Positions 34,106 through 42,959 are shown, numbered from the stretch's first letter. The stretch: DNA of 64,000 bases from Kutzneria viridogrisea (GCA_014138725.1 JACJID010000002.1:1502001-1566000); one strand, 5' to 3'. Numbers and translations: made by a program. The notes: generated from the sequence alone by a model not told the origin.

Positions 34106-35080
34106 TCAGGGGCTTTCGTGCAAACCCGCAACGAGCTGGTCGGCTGCTTGGTAGGGATCCAACTCGCCGACGAGCACCCGCTTGGCGAGCGTGTCCAGCG
34201 CGGCGCCGCCACGCAGGTCGCCGATGCGGGCGCGGACCTGCTGGAGCGCGATCGCCTCGATCTCGGCGGCGGCCCGCCGGGCGCGGCGCCGCTCCAGCTC
34301 GCCGTGCGCGAGCATCCACTGCCGGTGCTCGTCCACGGCGGTGACGATCTCCTCGATGCCCTCACCGCGGGCGGCCACGGCGCGCACGATCGGCGGGCGC
34401 CAGCGCGCACCGCGGATCTCCCGGCGACCCAGCGAGATCATGTGCTTGAGGTCGCGAATGGTCTGCTCGGCCCCGTCCCGGTCGGCCTTGTTCACCACGA
34501 AGGCGTCGGCGATCTCCAGGATGCCCGCCTTGGCCGCCTGGATGCCGTCCCCCATGCCGGGGGCGAGCAGCACCACGGTGGTGTCGGCCAGGGACACGAC
34601 CTCCACTTCGGACTGTCCAACCCCGACGGTCTCGATGAGCACGACCTCGCAGCCCGCGGCGTCCAGCACCCGCAGGGCCTGCGGGGTGGACCAGGACAGG
34701 CCGCCGAGGTGCCCGCGGGTGGCCATGGAGCGGATGAACACCCCGGGGTCGGTGGCGTGCTCCTGCATCCGCACCCGGTCACCGAGCAGCGCGCCGCCGG
34801 AGAACGGCGAGGTCGGGTCCACGGCCAGCACCCCGACCCGCCTGCCCTGCCCGCGCAGGGCCGAGATGAGCGCGGAGGTGGTGGTCGACTTGCCCACCCC
34901 CGGCGAGCCAGTGAGGCCGATCACCTGGGCGTTGCCGGTGAAGGGCGCCAGCGCCGCAGCGACTTCACGCAGCTGCGGGCTGGCGTCCTCCACCAGTGAG
35001 ATCAGCCGGGCGACCGCCCTGGGTTGCCCCGCACGCGCACGGGCGACCAGGTCGGCGACGTCGGCGGAGCGGGCGGGCAC
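34106..35080 (-). CDS. meaB: MeaB-type GTPase, methylmalonyl-CoA mutase chaperone
   Basis: 324 residues of the MeaB/ArgK G3E GTPase family. Walker A GLTGSPGVGKSTTTSAL, VLAVDPTSPFSGGALLGDRV, VLIETVGVGQSEVEV and the base-specificity motif NKADRDGA are intact. MeaB loads and protects the B12-dependent methylmalonyl-CoA mutase. No mutase gene is in the window. GTG 35080 overlaps the thiolase stop by one base (TAGTG), so the two are coupled. C-terminal helices (LAKRVLVGELDPYQAADQL) form the dimerisation arm. Confidence 0.93.
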   Translation of the reverse strand: MPARSADVADLVARARAGQPRAVARLISLVEDASPQLREVAAALAPFTGNAQVIGLTGSPGVGKSTTTSALISALRGQGRRVGVLAVDPTSPFSGGALLGDRVRMQEHATDPGVFIRSMATRGHLGGLSWSTPQALRVLDAAGCEVVLIETVGVGQSEVEVVSLADTTVVLLAPGMGDGIQAAKAGILEIADAFVVNKADRDGAEQTIRDLKHMISLGRREIRGARWRPPIVRAVAARGEGIEEIVTAVDEHRQWMLAHGELERRRARRAAAEIEAIALQQVRARIGDLRGGAALDTLAKRVLVGELDPYQAADQLVAGLHESP

Positions 35081-36267
35081 TAGCTCTTGGGGACCCGCAC
35101 GATCAGGGCGTCACCCTGGCCGCCGCCACCGCACAGCGCGGCGGCACCGACGCCACCGCCGCGGCGCTTGAGCTCCAGCGCCAGGTGCAGCGCGATGCGC
35201 GCGCCGGACATGCCGATCGGGTGCCCCAGCGCGATGGCCCCGCCGTTGACGTTGACCTTGTCCTCGCTGATGCCCAGCTTGCGCGCGGACACCACGCCCA
35301 CCGCGGCGAACGCCTCGTTGATCTCGACCAGGTCGAGCTCGGCGGGCTCGATGCCCTCCTTGGCGCAGGCCTTGATGATCGCGTTGGAGGGCTGCTCGTG
35401 CAGGCTGGCGTCCGGACCGGCCACCACGCCGTGCGCGCCGATCTCGGCCAGCCAGCTCAGGCCCAGCTCCTCGGCCTTGGCCTTGCTCATCACGACCACC
35501 GCGGCGGCGCCGTCGGAGATCTGCGAGGCCGAGCCCGCGGTGATGGTGCCGTCGGCGGAGAAGGCCGGGCGCAGCTTGGCCAGGCTCTCCGCGGTGGTGT
35601 CCCCGCGCACGCCCTCGTCGGTGCTGAACAGCACCGGGTCGCCCTTGCGCTGCGGGATGGCCACCGGAACGATCTCGTCCGCGAACAGTCCGGACTCGAT
35701 GGCCGCGGCGGCGCGCTGGTGCGAGCGCGCGGAGAAGGCGTCCTGCTCCTCGCGGGTCAGGCCGTAGCGGGAGTTGTACTTCTCCGTGGACACGCCCATC
35801 GCGACCTGGTCGAAGGCGCAGAACAGGCCGTCGTAGGCCATGTGGTCCTGCAACTGCACGTCGCCGTACTTGAAGCCGGAACGGGACTTGGGCAGCAGGT
35901 GCGGGGCCTGGGTCATGGACTCCTGGCCGCCCGCGACCACGATGTCGAACTCACCGGCGCGGATCAGCTGGTCGGCCAGTGCGATCGCGTCGACACCGGA
36001 GAGGCAGACCTTGTTGATGGTCAGCGCGGGCACGTCCATCGGGATGCCCGCGGCCGCGGCGGCCTGGCGGGCGGGGATCTGGCCGGCGCCCGCGGTGAGC
36101 ACCTGACCCATGATCACGTACTGGACCTGCTCCGGGCTCACCCCAGCGCGCTCCAGGGCGCCCTTGATGGCTACCCCGCCGAGCTGGGCCCCGGAGAAGT
36201 CCTTGAGCGAGCCGAGCAGTCGTCCCATCGGGGTGCGAGCCCCAGCGACGATCACGGAACCGGACAC
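35080..36267 (-). CDS. Acetyl-CoA C-acetyltransferase (thiolase)
   Basis: 395 residues. Nucleophile Cys88 in INKVCLSG, then [19 protein letters not shown] with the catalytic His, and the second Cys in [11 protein letters not shown]. It condenses two acetyl-CoA to acetoacetyl-CoA or cleaves the reverse. GTG 36267 is chosen because GGAGG lies just upstream and the product begins like the family ([13 protein letters not shown]); longer frames lack this. Coupled to meaB downstream and divergent from the epimerase gene. With the ccr and dehydrogenase genes further right it could form acetyl-CoA to butyryl/ethylmalonyl-CoA. Confidence 0.93.
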   Translation of the reverse strand: MSGSVIVAGARTPMGRLLGSLKDFSGAQLGGVAIKGALERAGVSPEQVQYVIMGQVLTAGAGQIPARQAAAAAGIPMDVPALTINKVCLSGVDAIALADQLIRAGEFDIVVAGGQESMTQAPHLLPKSRSGFKYGDVQLQDHMAYDGLFCAFDQVAMGVSTEKYNSRYGLTREEQDAFSARSHQRAAAAIESGLFADEIVPVAIPQRKGDPVLFSTDEGVRGDTTAESLAKLRPAFSADGTITAGSASQISDGAAAVVVMSKAKAEELGLSWLAEIGAHGVVAGPDASLHEQPSNAIIKACAKEGIEPAELDLVEINEAFAAVGVVSARKLGISEDKVNVNGGAIALGHPIGMSGARIALHLALELKRRGGGVGAAALCGGGGQGDALIVRVPKS

Positions 36268-36318
36268 GACATCCTCCAGCGACGGTGCGGGCAGGTGGCC
36301 TTTCGGACCATACCGGCC

Positions 36319-36348
36319 AGTAGGGGTTGCGTACGGTGTGCCCCTACT
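36319..36348. promoter_or_regulatory. Inverted repeat in the thiolase/epimerase divergent promoter
   Basis: AGTAGGGG (36319-36326) and CCCCTACT (36341-36348), perfect 8-bp arms separated by 14 bp, in the 135-bp gap between the divergent genes. A likely operator controlling both directions; the regulator is unknown and this is not the ccr-type element. Confidence 0.5.
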
Positions 36349-36402
36349 CACAGGCTGGTCTGCTAGGCCAAGGCTACCTCCAGCCCCTTACCCTCGGCGT
36401 TC

Positions 36403-36852
36403 ATGAACGTGCGTGAGCAGCTCAGGGGCTTCGTCACGGCAATCGACCACGTGGGCCTCGCGGTGCCCGACATGGACGCGGCCATCGAGTTCCACCGCGA
36501 GGCGTTCGGCCTGGAGTTGACCCACGAGGAGGTCAACGACGAGCAGGGCGTCCGGGAGGCGATGATGCGCGCGCCCGGGGACATCGGCGGGGCGCAGATC
36601 CAGCTGCTGGCGCCCTCGCGACCGGACTCCACGGTGGCCAAGTTCCTGGACCGCAACGGTCCCGGCATGCAGCAGCTCGCCTTCCGGGTGACCGACGTGA
36701 CGGCGGCGGGCGAGGCACTCAGGGCCCTCGGCCTGCGCGTGCTCTACGAGCAGCCGCGCCGGGGCACCGCGGGCAGCCTGGTCAACTTCGTGCACCCCAA
36801 GGACGCCGGTGGCGTGCTGATCGAACTGGTGCAACCGGCACCCGCTCACTGA
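36403..36852 (+). CDS. mce: Methylmalonyl-CoA epimerase
   Basis: 149 residues of the VOC fold: TAIDHVGLAVPDMDAAIEFH (metal-binding His), EVNDEQGVREAMMRA, PGMQQLAFRVTDVTAAGEAL and the last strand GGVLIELVQPA. It converts (S)- to (R)-methylmalonyl-CoA for the B12 mutase. Pairing with meaB across the divergent promoter supports this assignment. The length fits the family. Confidence 0.92.
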   Translation: MNVREQLRGFVTAIDHVGLAVPDMDAAIEFHREAFGLELTHEEVNDEQGVREAMMRAPGDIGGAQIQLLAPSRPDSTVAKFLDRNGPGMQQLAFRVTDVTAAGEALRALGLRVLYEQPRRGTAGSLVNFVHPKDAGGVLIELVQPAPAH

Positions 36853-36875
36853 GCCGCGCCGGTAGCCTCGGCCCG

Positions 36876-38723
36876 GTGCCACTGTCCTTCGACACCACCG
36901 GATTCCGCCAGCACGACCAGACGCACTGGCTGCACCCGGGCACCGGCGACCAGGTCAGCCTGAACTACTTCGACCTCGTGCCGGACCTGCCCAGATCGCT
37001 GTCGGACCTGCCCGGGCTGCGCCAGGACCTGACCGGCTTCACCGCCGAGTCCGGCTGCCTGATCGAGGCGCACGTGGTGCAGTTGCAGGGCGTTCCCGCG
37101 CTGCTGCAAATCGTCAAGATCCCGCGACCCGGGCAGCAGCACGGCCAGGTGTTCATCGCCGCGTTCACCGTGCCGAAGGCGACGTGCAGCGCCGTGTTGC
37201 GCATCCAGTGCGAGGAGACCGGCACCACCGGAGTGCGCGAGGCCGTGCTGATGGCCGAACTCGGTCCCCAGAACTGGTTCCGCGCCCACCCGTACGCCCC
37301 GAACGTGATCAGCAAGCTGCCGTACCACGCGGGCGACGACATGCACTGGGACCCGCGCTTCCCACAGCACCCGCTGAGCCGGGCGCGCGCCTGGGTACAC
37401 CACGTGGTGCGCACCGCCCAGGTGGACCCGCGCTTCGCCGCCCTGCCGCCATTCCCCGGACCGGGCCCCGTCGGCCCGGCGCCGGGTTCGGTACCGGGTT
37501 CGGCGCCGCCACACGCGCCCGCTGGTGGGGCGCAAGCTGCTGTGCCGGTTCCGCAACCCGGTTCGCCCGCTGCCCAGCCGCCCACTGCTGGGCCGCAAGC
37601 TGCTGTGCCGCCCGCTGGTGGGGCAGCCCCCGGTGTGCCGCCACACGCGCCCGCCGCTGGAGCGCCTGCTGGTGGGCCAGTTCCGCAGCTCGGTTCGCCC
37701 GCTGCCCAGCCGCCCGCCGCCGGGGCACCTGCCGCCGCGTCGCTGCCGCAACCCGGTGCACCCACCGCTGCGGCAGCCCCCGGCGTGCCGCCTGGGCCGC
37801 CGCTCGGTGCACCGCCGTTCGGTACGCAACCCGCTGCCGCACAACCCGGCGCGCCCACCGCCCAGCCGCCCGCCGCTGGGGCGCAAGCTGCTGTGCCGCC
37901 CGCCGCCGGACCGCTGCCCGATTCGCCCGCTCCCGCGCCACTCGGCACGCAACCCGCTGCGGCACAAGCGGTCCCGCAGCCCAACCCGGTTCCGCAACCC
38001 GACGCGGCACCGTCCGTGCCGCCGCAACCCGTTGCGCCGCAACCAGGTGTGCCGCAGCTGCCCGGTGCGGGCTCACGCATGCACTCGCTGGTGACCGGCC
38101 TGCCGATCGGCGGCTACCTGCCGATCTGGCTGAGCAACCAGGACGTGGGCTACCTGCGTCTGGTCGATCCCGAGGCGGCACTGGCCCTGTTCGGCGCGGG
38201 CGAGGTGGGCCGCGCCGACCTGAACGGCGGCTGGGTGCGCGAGACGGTCATGTACGAGTGGGGCAGCAACACGGTCTTCCTGCCCGGCCGGTTCCGCGGC
38301 GAGAGCGGCGGCATCGAGGCGAAGATGCTCGAAGTCGCACCGGCCAAGCCGGAGGAGGCCAAACAGGCGGCGACGCCCGAGGCGGTGCTGGCGGCGTTCC
38401 GCTGGCTGGGCGGCGTGGCGCTGGCGGCCACCCGTCGCGGCGAGTCGGTCGCGCTGGTGCCCGGCGGGGTGCAGATGTGGGGCCGCCCCTCGGTGGTGAT
38501 CAAGGTCGCGGCGGGCAAGTCTCTGGTCTGCGCCGCGCCGGTCCCGGTCGGCGCCCCGATCTGGAGCGAGCAGATCCCGCCCGGGCCCGAGCCGGAGGAG
38601 CTGTGGCTGGACGGGGAGGCCACCGAGGAGATCATCCGGGCGAGTGGTCTGCTGGCGATGTACGCCAGCCAGACCTGGACCGTGCACCCCACCGAGTTGG
38701 CGCTCTCCTTCAGCACGTCATGA
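36876..38723 (+). CDS. Hypothetical protein with long Pro/Ala-rich repeat linker
   Basis: 615 residues, not recognised. An N-terminal globular domain (about 1-195; THWLHPGTGDQVSLNYFDLV, AVLMAELGPQNWFRAHPYAP) and a C-terminal one (about 400-615; TGLPIGGYLPIWLSNQDVGY, LPGRFRGESGGIEAKMLEVA) are joined by about 200 residues of imperfect repeats such as GSPAAQPPTAGPQAAVPPA. No signal peptide or membrane segment. GTG 36876 lies 24 bp after mce. The repeat DNA (about 37470-38060) leaves several frames open; this frame is chosen because both end domains lie in it. The stop TGA sits inside a palindrome. Possibly a scaffold or secretion-linked protein, but that is a guess. Confidence 0.75.
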   Translation: MPLSFDTTGFRQHDQTHWLHPGTGDQVSLNYFDLVPDLPRSLSDLPGLRQDLTGFTAESGCLIEAHVVQLQGVPALLQIVKIPRPGQQHGQVFIAAFTVPKATCSAVLRIQCEETGTTGVREAVLMAELGPQNWFRAHPYAPNVISKLPYHAGDDMHWDPRFPQHPLSRARAWVHHVVRTAQVDPRFAALPPFPGPGPVGPAPGSVPGSAPPHAPAGGAQAAVPVPQPGSPAAQPPTAGPQAAVPPAGGAAPGVPPHAPAAGAPAGGPVPQLGSPAAQPPAAGAPAAASLPQPGAPTAAAAPGVPPGPPLGAPPFGTQPAAAQPGAPTAQPPAAGAQAAVPPAAGPLPDSPAPAPLGTQPAAAQAVPQPNPVPQPDAAPSVPPQPVAPQPGVPQLPGAGSRMHSLVTGLPIGGYLPIWLSNQDVGYLRLVDPEAALALFGAGEVGRADLNGGWVRETVMYEWGSNTVFLPGRFRGESGGIEAKMLEVAPAKPEEAKQAATPEAVLAAFRWLGGVALAATRRGESVALVPGGVQMWGRPSVVIKVAAGKSLVCAAPVPVGAPIWSEQIPPGPEPEELWLDGEATEEIIRASGLLAMYASQTWTVHPTELALSFSTS

Positions 38724-38769
38724 AAGTGCCGTATGCGACATCTGATGTCGCATACGGCACTTTCATGAC
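38717..38769. repeat. Long palindrome, family A2, supplying both flanking stop codons
   Basis: Perfect 26-bp arms (38717-38742, 38744-38769) around one T. Outer GTCATGAAAGTGCCGTAT, inner GCGACATC. TGA at 38721-38723 ends the plus-strand gene; TGA at 38765-38763 ends the minus-strand lacI-type gene. Confidence 0.88.
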
Positions 38770-39740
38770 ACCGGTGGGCCGGTGCTGCCGCGTTCCACCA
38801 GGCAGGGCGGGCCGAAGGTGCGGTCCGGCGGCCGGTCACCGGCCAGCAGGCAGCGCAGGGTCTCGGCGGCGGCCGCCCCGTAGCTGTGCAGGTCGACCCG
38901 CACGGCGGTCAGCGCGGGGTGCGGCAGCAGGCACAGCGGGGAGTCCTCACCGGCGAGCACGGACAGCTCGCCGGGCACGCGGATGCCCAGCTGTGCCGCC
39001 ACACCGAGCGCGCCCAGCGCCATCACGTCGGTGTCGCACACCAGGGCGGTGGGCCGCGGGCGGGCGGCCAGCAGCCGGCGGACCGCCTCGGCGGCGTCGG
39101 GCTCGGCGGTGACGCACACCGCCGACTCCATGGCCATGGCGCGCGCGGCGTCCAGGAAGGCCGCGGTGTGCTCGGCGGTGTGCACCAGTTCGGGTGATCT
39201 CCCGATGCGGGCGATCCTGCGGTGCCCCAACCTGGCGAGGTGTCCCACCGCCGTGCGCATGGCCGTCTCGGCGTCCAGGCTGACCGAGGGCAGCGCCGAG
39301 CGGCCCAGGGTCACCGCGGGCAGCCCGAGTTCCCCCAGCAGCGCGATTCGTGGGTCGCTCACCCGCACATCGACCACGAGCACCCCGTCCACCCGCCGCT
39401 GGTGCCACCAGCTGTGGTAGACGGCCAGTTCGGTGCGGGGCGCGAACTGCAGCAGCAGCCCGACCTCGCGCGGCCCGAACACCGACTCGAAGCCCGCGAC
39501 CAGCCGCATCAGCGCGGGGTCGGCGGTCTCGCAGGCCAGCACCAGCCCGACCGCGCCCGCCTGCGCCGAGGACAGCGAGCGGGCCACGCTGCTGGGCCGC
39601 CAGCCCAGCTCGTCGGCCACGCCGAGGATGCGCCGCCTGGTCGACTCGGACACGCCCGGCTGGCCGTTGAGCGCGAACGAGACGGTGCTCTTGGCCACCC
39701 CGGCGCGGCGCGCGATGTCGTGGATCGTCGGCCGCCTCAC
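38763..39740 (-). CDS. LacI-family regulator of a sugar importer
   Basis: 325 residues. HTH head: PTIHDIARRAGVAKSTVSFA then LNGQPGVSESTRRRI. Effector domain: AGAVGLVLACETADPALMRL, RRVDGVLVVDVRVSDPRI, TALVCDTDVMALGALG. GTG 39740 puts GGGGGA five bases upstream; GTG 39743 and TTG 39764 are alternatives. Divergent from the importer at 39872 with a palindromic operator between, so it probably represses that operon and itself. Confidence 0.88.
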   Translation of the reverse strand: MRRPTIHDIARRAGVAKSTVSFALNGQPGVSESTRRRILGVADELGWRPSSVARSLSSAQAGAVGLVLACETADPALMRLVAGFESVFGPREVGLLLQFAPRTELAVYHSWWHQRRVDGVLVVDVRVSDPRIALLGELGLPAVTLGRSALPSVSLDAETAMRTAVGHLARLGHRRIARIGRSPELVHTAEHTAAFLDAARAMAMESAVCVTAEPDAAEAVRRLLAARPRPTALVCDTDVMALGALGVAAQLGIRVPGELSVLAGEDSPLCLLPHPALTAVRVDLHSYGAAAAETLRCLLAGDRPPDRTFGPPCLVERGSTGPPVS

Positions 39741-39764
39741 CACGGTCCCCCAATTCGCGGGCAA

Positions 39765-39786
39765 CGAACAAAACCGGTTTTGCTCG
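39765..39786. promoter_or_regulatory. LacI-type operator between lacI-like gene and importer
   Basis: The core CAAAACCGGTTTTG (39769-39782) is a perfect 14-bp palindrome with a CG centre. Flanks CGA and TCG extend it to 22 bp with one mismatched pair. A second dyad, TAGGCA (39803-39808) and TGCCTA (39821-39826), lies between it and the importer start, next to TATATC, a possible -10. Confidence 0.65.
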
Positions 39787-39871
39787 AATCAGGGTAAGCC
39801 TCTAGGCAACCGCACCGAGCTGCCTATATCTTGCGCGGGCACCAGATCCCGGAACGGATTGGTACGCGCTG

Positions 39872-41170
39872 ATGAACAAATTGGGTGTGGCCCTGGCCGC
39901 CGCGTTGCTGTTGAGCGCGGGATGCACGGGGCAGTCGGGCAACGGCAGTTCACCGACCACGCTGACCTACTGGGCCAGCAATCAGGGTTCCAGCCTGGAC
40001 AACGACAGGCAGGTGCTGCAACCCGAACTGGAGGAGTTCACCAAGCAGACCGGGATCACCGTGAAGCTGGAGGTCGTGCCCTGGCCCGACCTGCTGAACC
40101 GGATCCTGGCCGCGGCCACCTCGGGCCAGGGTCCCGATGTGATCAACATCGGCAACACCTGGGCGGCCTCGTTGCAGGCCACCGGCGCGTTCGCCCCGTT
40201 CGACGACTCCGCGCTGAACGGGCTCGGCGGGGCACAGCGATTCCTGGCGGGCAGTCTCGCGGCCACCGGTGCGGCCGGGCAGACCCGCACCTCGGTACCG
40301 CTGTACGGCCTGGCGTACGGGCTGTTCTACAACAAGAAACTGTTCAGGGAAGCCGGAATCGGACAGCCACCGACCACCTGGGAGGAGCTCACCGCCGACG
40401 CCAAACGGCTGACCCACGGGGACCAGTGGGGCCTGGCGGTGGAGGGCTCGAGCATCACCGAGAACGCCCACCACGCGTTCATCCTCGGCCAGCAGTACGG
40501 CTCGGACCTGTTCGACGCCTCGGGCAAGCCGCAGTTCGACACCCCGCAGCAGGTGGCGGCGGTCCGCCAGTACCTGGAGTTCATGGGCACCGACAAGGTG
40601 GTCAACCCCAGCAACGCCGAGTACGGCAACGGCACGCAGGCCCTGCACGACCTGGCCACGGGCAAGGCGGGCATGGTGCTGTGGCAGGGCAATGCCGAGA
40701 CCGTGCTCAAGGCCAACGGCATGAGCCCCGAGGACTACGGGGTCGCGCCGATGCCGTTCCCCCAGCCGACCCCGGCGGACGGCAAGCACATCAACAGCCT
40801 GGTCGCGGGCATCAACCTGGCCGTGTTCGCCAACAGCGGCAACAAGGACGGGGCGATGAGGTTCGTCAAGTTCCTCACCTCCGCCGAGGAGCAGCGCAAG
40901 CTGAACAAGTCCTTCGGCACGCTGCCCGTGGTGCAGGACGCCTACCAGGACCCGGCCTTCCAGAGCCCGGCGATCAAGAGCTTCCAACAGGTGCTGGCCG
41001 GCAGCGCGGCCCCGCTGCCGCAGATCGCGCAGGAGAGCCAGTTCGAGACCACCGTGGGCGGGGCGATCAAGGACCTGTTCGCGCAGATCGCCGGGGGCAA
41101 GCCGGTGGGTGACGCGGAGATCAGGGCCGCGCTCTCGGCAGCGCAGCAGAAGATGGCAACCGGTGGCTGA
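39872..41170 (+). CDS. Sugar-binding lipoprotein (SBP_bac_1) of ABC importer
   Basis: 432 residues. Lipoprotein signal MNKLGVALAAALLLSAGC. The mature protein has the extracellular carbohydrate-binding pattern: EFTKQTGITVKLEVVPWPDL, GPDVINIGNTWAASL, YGLAYGLFYNKKLFREAGI, AGINLAVFANSGNKDGAMRF. It delivers an oligosaccharide to the two permeases encoded downstream. The ligand is unknown: no glycosidase is next to it. The stop overlaps the next gene by 8 bp. Confidence 0.92.
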   Translation: MNKLGVALAAALLLSAGCTGQSGNGSSPTTLTYWASNQGSSLDNDRQVLQPELEEFTKQTGITVKLEVVPWPDLLNRILAAATSGQGPDVINIGNTWAASLQATGAFAPFDDSALNGLGGAQRFLAGSLAATGAAGQTRTSVPLYGLAYGLFYNKKLFREAGIGQPPTTWEELTADAKRLTHGDQWGLAVEGSSITENAHHAFILGQQYGSDLFDASGKPQFDTPQQVAAVRQYLEFMGTDKVVNPSNAEYGNGTQALHDLATGKAGMVLWQGNAETVLKANGMSPEDYGVAPMPFPQPTPADGKHINSLVAGINLAVFANSGNKDGAMRFVKFLTSAEEQRKLNKSFGTLPVVQDAYQDPAFQSPAIKSFQQVLAGSAAPLPQIAQESQFETTVGGAIKDLFAQIAGGKPVGDAEIRAALSAAQQKMATGG

Positions 41171-42071
41171 ACGCGGCAGGGTCAGCGGCAAGGCGCTGCC
41201 CTACCTGTTCCTGCTGCCCGCACTGCTGCTGGAACTGCTCGTGCACGTGCTGCCGATGCTGGTCGGCGTGGGCATGAGCCTACTCAAGCTGACCCAGTTC
41301 TTCCTGCGCAACTGGTCGGCGGCCCCCTTCGCCGGGCTGTCGAACTACACCGTGGCGCTGGACTTCAACGGCGCGGTCGGCGGCGCGCTGCTGCACTCCT
41401 TCGCCGTCACCCTGGCGTTCACGGTGCTGGTGGTCGCCGGGTCCTGGCTGCTCGGGTTCACCGCCGCCTTCCTGGTCCAGGGCCAGCGCCGAGGCCGCGG
41501 CCTGCTGCGCACCCTGTTCCTCGTGCCCTACGCCCTGCCCGCGTACGCCGCCGTGATCACCTGGAGCTTCCTGTTCCAGCGGGACACCGGCCTGGTCAAC
41601 GGGGTGCTCGCCGACCTGCACCTGGTGGGCGCCGGGGACAGGCCGTTCTGGTTGCTCGGCGGCAACAGCTTCCTCGCGGTGCTGGTCGTCGCGCTGTGGC
41701 GCACCTGGCCGTTCGCCTTCCTGGTGCTGACCTCTGGCATGCAGGCAATCCCGCACGACCTGTACGAGGCCGCGGCCCTGGACGGCGCCACGATGCGCCA
41801 GCAGGTGCGCCGCGTGATGCTGCCACTGCTGCGCCCGGTCAACCAGGTGCTGCTCGTCGTGCTGTTCCTGTGGACCTTCAACGACTTCAACACCCCGTAC
41901 GTACTGTTCGGCGCTGGGGCGCCCGCCGAGGCGGACCTGCTGTCCGTGCACATCTACCAGAACTCGTTCCTCACCTGGAACTTCGGACTGGGCTCGGCGA
42001 TGTCGGTGCTGCTGCTGGTCTTCCTGTCCCTGGCCACCGGTCTGTACCTGAGGAGCCGCCGTGTTCGGTGA
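41163..42071 (+). CDS. Sugar ABC importer permease, MalF type
   Basis: 302 residues with six membrane segments (LPYLFLLPALLLELLVHVLP and others). The ATPase-docking EAA loop is DLYEAAALDGATMRQQVRRVMLP with the usual EAA-like motif. GTG 41163 is chosen: it overlaps the SBP stop by 8 bp and gives a short cytosolic N-terminus; the frame is open further upstream inside the SBP gene. Confidence 0.9.
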   Translation: MAERGRVSGKALPYLFLLPALLLELLVHVLPMLVGVGMSLLKLTQFFLRNWSAAPFAGLSNYTVALDFNGAVGGALLHSFAVTLAFTVLVVAGSWLLGFTAAFLVQGQRRGRGLLRTLFLVPYALPAYAAVITWSFLFQRDTGLVNGVLADLHLVGAGDRPFWLLGGNSFLAVLVVALWRTWPFAFLVLTSGMQAIPHDLYEAAALDGATMRQQVRRVMLPLLRPVNQVLLVVLFLWTFNDFNTPYVLFGAGAPAEADLLSVHIYQNSFLTWNFGLGSAMSVLLLVFLSLATGLYLRSRRVR

Positions 42072-42903
42072 ACCGCACTGGTTCCGCTGGGTCCGCCGGG
42101 CCGGTCTGGCGGTGTTCGCGCTGATCGTGCTGGTGCCCCTGTGGGTCATGATCACCTCGGCCCTCAAGCCGCTGCGGGACGTGCAGGCGCAGTTCCGCTG
42201 GCTGCCCACCGAGTGGACGCTGAGCCCGTTCGTGGACATCTGGAGCACGATCCCGCTCGGCCGGTACTTCGTGAACAGCCTCGTCGTGGCGCTGGGCGCC
42301 ACCCTGCTGTCCCTGCTCGTGGCCGTGTCCGCCGCCTACGCCATCAGCCGGTACCGGTTCCGGGGCAGGCGGCTGTTCTCGCTGGCGATCCTGTCCACGC
42401 AGATGTTCCCCGGCATCCTGTTCCTGCTGCCGCTGTTCCTGATCTACGTGAACATCGCGCAGACCACCGGCATCGTGCTGGTCGGCACCCTGCCCGGGTT
42501 GGTCATCACCTACCTGACGTTCTCGCTGCCGTTCTCGGTGTGGATGCTCGTCGGCTACTTCGAGTCGATCCCCCGCGAACTGGACGAGGCCGCGCTGGTC
42601 GACGGCACCGGCCCGCTCGGCGCCCTGCTCCGCGTGGTCGTGCCCGCCGCGCTGCCCGGCATCGTCGCCGTCGCCGTCTACGCGTTCATGACGGCCTGGG
42701 GCGAGGTGCTGTTCGCCTCCGTGCTGACCAGCGACTCGACCCGCACCCTCGCGATCGGGCTGCCCGCCTACTCCACCCAGTCCGGGGTCTACTGGAACCA
42801 GGTCATGGCGGCCGGGCTCGTCGTGAGCGTGCCCGTGGTCGCGGGCTTCCTGCTGTTGCAGCGCTACCTCGTCCAGGGCCTGACCAGCGGCGCCGTCAAA
42901 TAG
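42061..42903 (+). CDS. Sugar ABC importer permease, MalG type
   Basis: 280 residues with six membrane segments. EAA loop: PRELDEAALVDGTGPLGALL. Conserved SRYRFRGRRLFSLAIL and MFPGILFLLPLFLIYVNIA. GTG 42061 overlaps the partner permease by 11 bp. No ATP-binding gene follows, so the transporter probably borrows a shared MsiK-type ATPase, as known for many actinobacterial sugar importers. Confidence 0.92.
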   Translation: MFGEPHWFRWVRRAGLAVFALIVLVPLWVMITSALKPLRDVQAQFRWLPTEWTLSPFVDIWSTIPLGRYFVNSLVVALGATLLSLLVAVSAAYAISRYRFRGRRLFSLAILSTQMFPGILFLLPLFLIYVNIAQTTGIVLVGTLPGLVITYLTFSLPFSVWMLVGYFESIPRELDEAALVDGTGPLGALLRVVVPAALPGIVAVAVYAFMTAWGEVLFASVLTSDSTRTLAIGLPAYSTQSGVYWNQVMAAGLVVSVPVVAGFLLLQRYLVQGLTSGAVK

Positions 42904-42959
42904 CCCGCGAGTCCCGCCCACCAGCACGCGAGTCCCGCTCAGGTGCGGCCGAGTCCCGC
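42904..42959. repeat. Three CGAGTCCCG repeat units (family B)
   Basis: The whole 56-bp gap between the convergent permease and TetR genes consists of GCGAGTCCCGC-type units at about 42907, 42927 and 42948. The same core forms the large array at 46921-47773. Confidence 0.75.

Noticed and set aside
37184-39112. Alternative long frames over the Pro/Ala linker
   Set aside because: Only the chosen frame joins sensible globular domains at both ends and has a start just after mce.
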